5,791 bases of DNA from Verrucomicrobiaceae bacterium (GTDB lineage Bacteria; Verrucomicrobiota; Verrucomicrobiae; Verrucomicrobiales; Akkermansiaceae). Below the pieces are notes generated by a model. That model searched no databases and was not told the origin of the DNA. It saw nothing but the letters and a program-made list of their open reading frames with translations. Below are positions 4,937 through 5,791 of the stretch, piece by piece. A program made the translations under genes and the position numbers. The stretch covers positions 1-5,791 of the forward strand of contig CANBTO010000349.1 of NCBI GenBank assembly GCA_947372405.1. The letters run 5' to 3'. How positions within the stretch are numbered: position 1 is the first letter of the stretch; each line of letters starts with the position of its first letter.

Positions 4937-5791
4937 ATGATCACCGCATCAATCGTCAAAGAACTCCGCGACAAGACCAACGCCGGCATGATGGACTGCA
5001 AGAAAGTCCTCACCGAAACCAACGGCGACATCGAAGCCTCCATCAAGCTGCTGCGCGAGCGCGGCATCATGAAGTCCGCCAAGATGAGCGACCGCGCCGC
5101 CAACGAAGGTGTCATCACCGCCCGCATCAACGCAGGCGCGACTTCCGGCCTGCTGCTTGAAGTGAACTGCGAAACCGACTTTGTTTCCAAAAACGAGAAC
5201 TTCCAGGCCTTCGTCGCCGACATCGCGGACGCGCTTGCAAAGTCAAATGCCGCCGATCACGCCGCTGCCCTCGCCCATCCACACGGCGAACAAACCATCG
5301 AGGACACGATCAAGGCAAAGGTCGGTGAAGTTGGTGAGAACCTCCAGTTCCGCAAGTATGTGCGCTATGACGCCGCTCCGGGCGGTGTCGTCGCATCCTA
5401 CATCCATCTCGGTGGCAAGGTCGGTGTGCTCATCGAAGTGGGCACCACCAAGCCGGAGACGGCTGGCACGGACAGCTTCAAGGAACTTATCAAGGACCTC
5501 ACCCTCCACATCGCCGCCTGCGCGCCCAAGGGACTTTCCCGCGAGGACATCCCGCAGTCCGTGGTGGACAACGAACTAGACATCTTCCGCACCCGCCTCC
5601 TCGCGGAAGGCAAGCCCGCCAACATCATCGAAAACATCCTCAAGGGCCAGATCGGCAAGTTCTTCGCGGAAAGCTGCTTCCTGGAGCAAGGCTTCGTGAA
5701 GGATGCGGACATCAAGGTTTCCGCGCTCCTCGAAGCCAAGGGCAAGGAACTCGGCGACACCCTCACCGTCACCCGCTTCGTCCGCTTCGGC
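4937..5791 (+). CDS. tsf: Elongation factor Ts, 3'-incomplete
   Basis: EF-Ts is the cytoplasmic nucleotide-exchange factor that releases GDP from EF-Tu. The window holds 285 codons with no stop, running off the right edge. The N-terminal UBA-like domain (about 1-54) shows V7-K-E-L-R and G17-M-M-D-C-K-K, matching E. coli closely. The EF-Tu-contacting motif N77-C-E-T-D-F-V-S-K is intact at 77-85. The core follows, with G133-E-N and a V140-R-Y region, then H191-I-A-A and a helical hairpin region at about 205-240. The last visible residues, V278-T-R-F-V-R-F-G, correspond to the penultimate strand of E. coli EF-Ts, so only a short tail should be missing. The start ATG aligns with the family N-terminus; its upstream bases are pyrimidine-rich (4905-4936) with no Shine-Dalgarno. 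It lies 75 bases after rpsB, past the terminator. Confidence 0.98.
   Translation, partial: MITASIVKELRDKTNAGMMDCKKVLTETNGDIEASIKLLRERGIMKSAKMSDRAANEGVITARINAGATSGLLLEVNCETDFVSKNENFQAFVADIADALAKSNAADHAAALAHPHGEQTIEDTIKAKVGEVGENLQFRKYVRYDAAPGGVVASYIHLGGKVGVLIEVGTTKPETAGTDSFKELIKDLTLHIAACAPKGLSREDIPQSVVDNELDIFRTRLLAEGKPANIIENILKGQIGKFFAESCFLEQGFVKDADIKVSALLEAKGKELGDTLTVTRFVRFG

Noticed and set aside
4867..5579. Plus-strand alternative frames and minus-strand ORFs over tsf (for example 4867-5160, 4933-5223, 5181-5579, 5398-5772)
   Set aside because: All overlap the conserved EF-Ts frame and give Arg/Ser-rich, motif-free products.
1..5791. Defence system, mobile element, CRISPR array or tRNA
   Set aside because: I found no nuclease, transposase, integrase or Cas motif, no regularly spaced direct repeats, and no cloverleaf-like segment in the intergenic regions.

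Overview
The window looks like a stretch of a GC-rich bacterial chromosome, most likely from Verrucomicrobiota (the Luteolibacter/Haloferula kind of Verrucomicrobiaceae). That placement is an inference from three things: the style of the two large uncharacterised membrane proteins (zinc-ribbon plus Pro-rich linker plus one membrane helix; a large multi-helix membrane protein), the rpsB-tsf order, and start codons that lack well-spaced Shine-Dalgarno sequences. There is no rRNA or other phylogenetic marker beyond S2 and EF-Ts to confirm it. I see no tRNA, CRISPR array, transposase, integrase or phage gene.

Layout. (1) Bases 1-86 hold no gene, only short inverted repeats at the window edge. (2) Bases 87-1451, minus strand: a 454-residue membrane-anchored zinc-ribbon protein of unknown function. 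(3) Bases 1452-1593: a divergent intergenic region with a reasonable promoter candidate for the minus gene. (4) Bases 1594-1935 and 1935-4022, plus strand: a small tandem-SH3 protein whose stop codon overlaps the start of a 695-residue protein with about seven membrane helices and a large extracytoplasmic loop. The two are probably translated as a coupled pair. (5) Bases 4023-4177: a structured leader with hairpins, a possible 10-codon upstream reading frame and a weak promoter candidate. (6) Bases 4178-4861: rpsB (ribosomal protein S2). (7) A strong intrinsic terminator or attenuator at 4874-4910. (8) Bases 4937-5791: tsf (elongation factor Ts), running off the right edge close to its natural C-terminus.

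How the parts fit. rpsB-tsf is a conserved translation operon: S2 is a small-subunit protein and EF-Ts recycles EF-Tu. The terminator between the two suggests that tsf output is set separately from rpsB, by partial read-through or by a promoter I cannot see. The left two-thirds of the window is a divergent trio of accessory genes with no function assigned. The speculative link within it is that a predicted cytosolic tandem-SH3 protein sits beside a membrane protein whose cytoplasmic linker is rich in proline and contains SH3-ligand-like motifs. No known defence, secretion or biosynthetic system can be recognised here, and I do not claim one.
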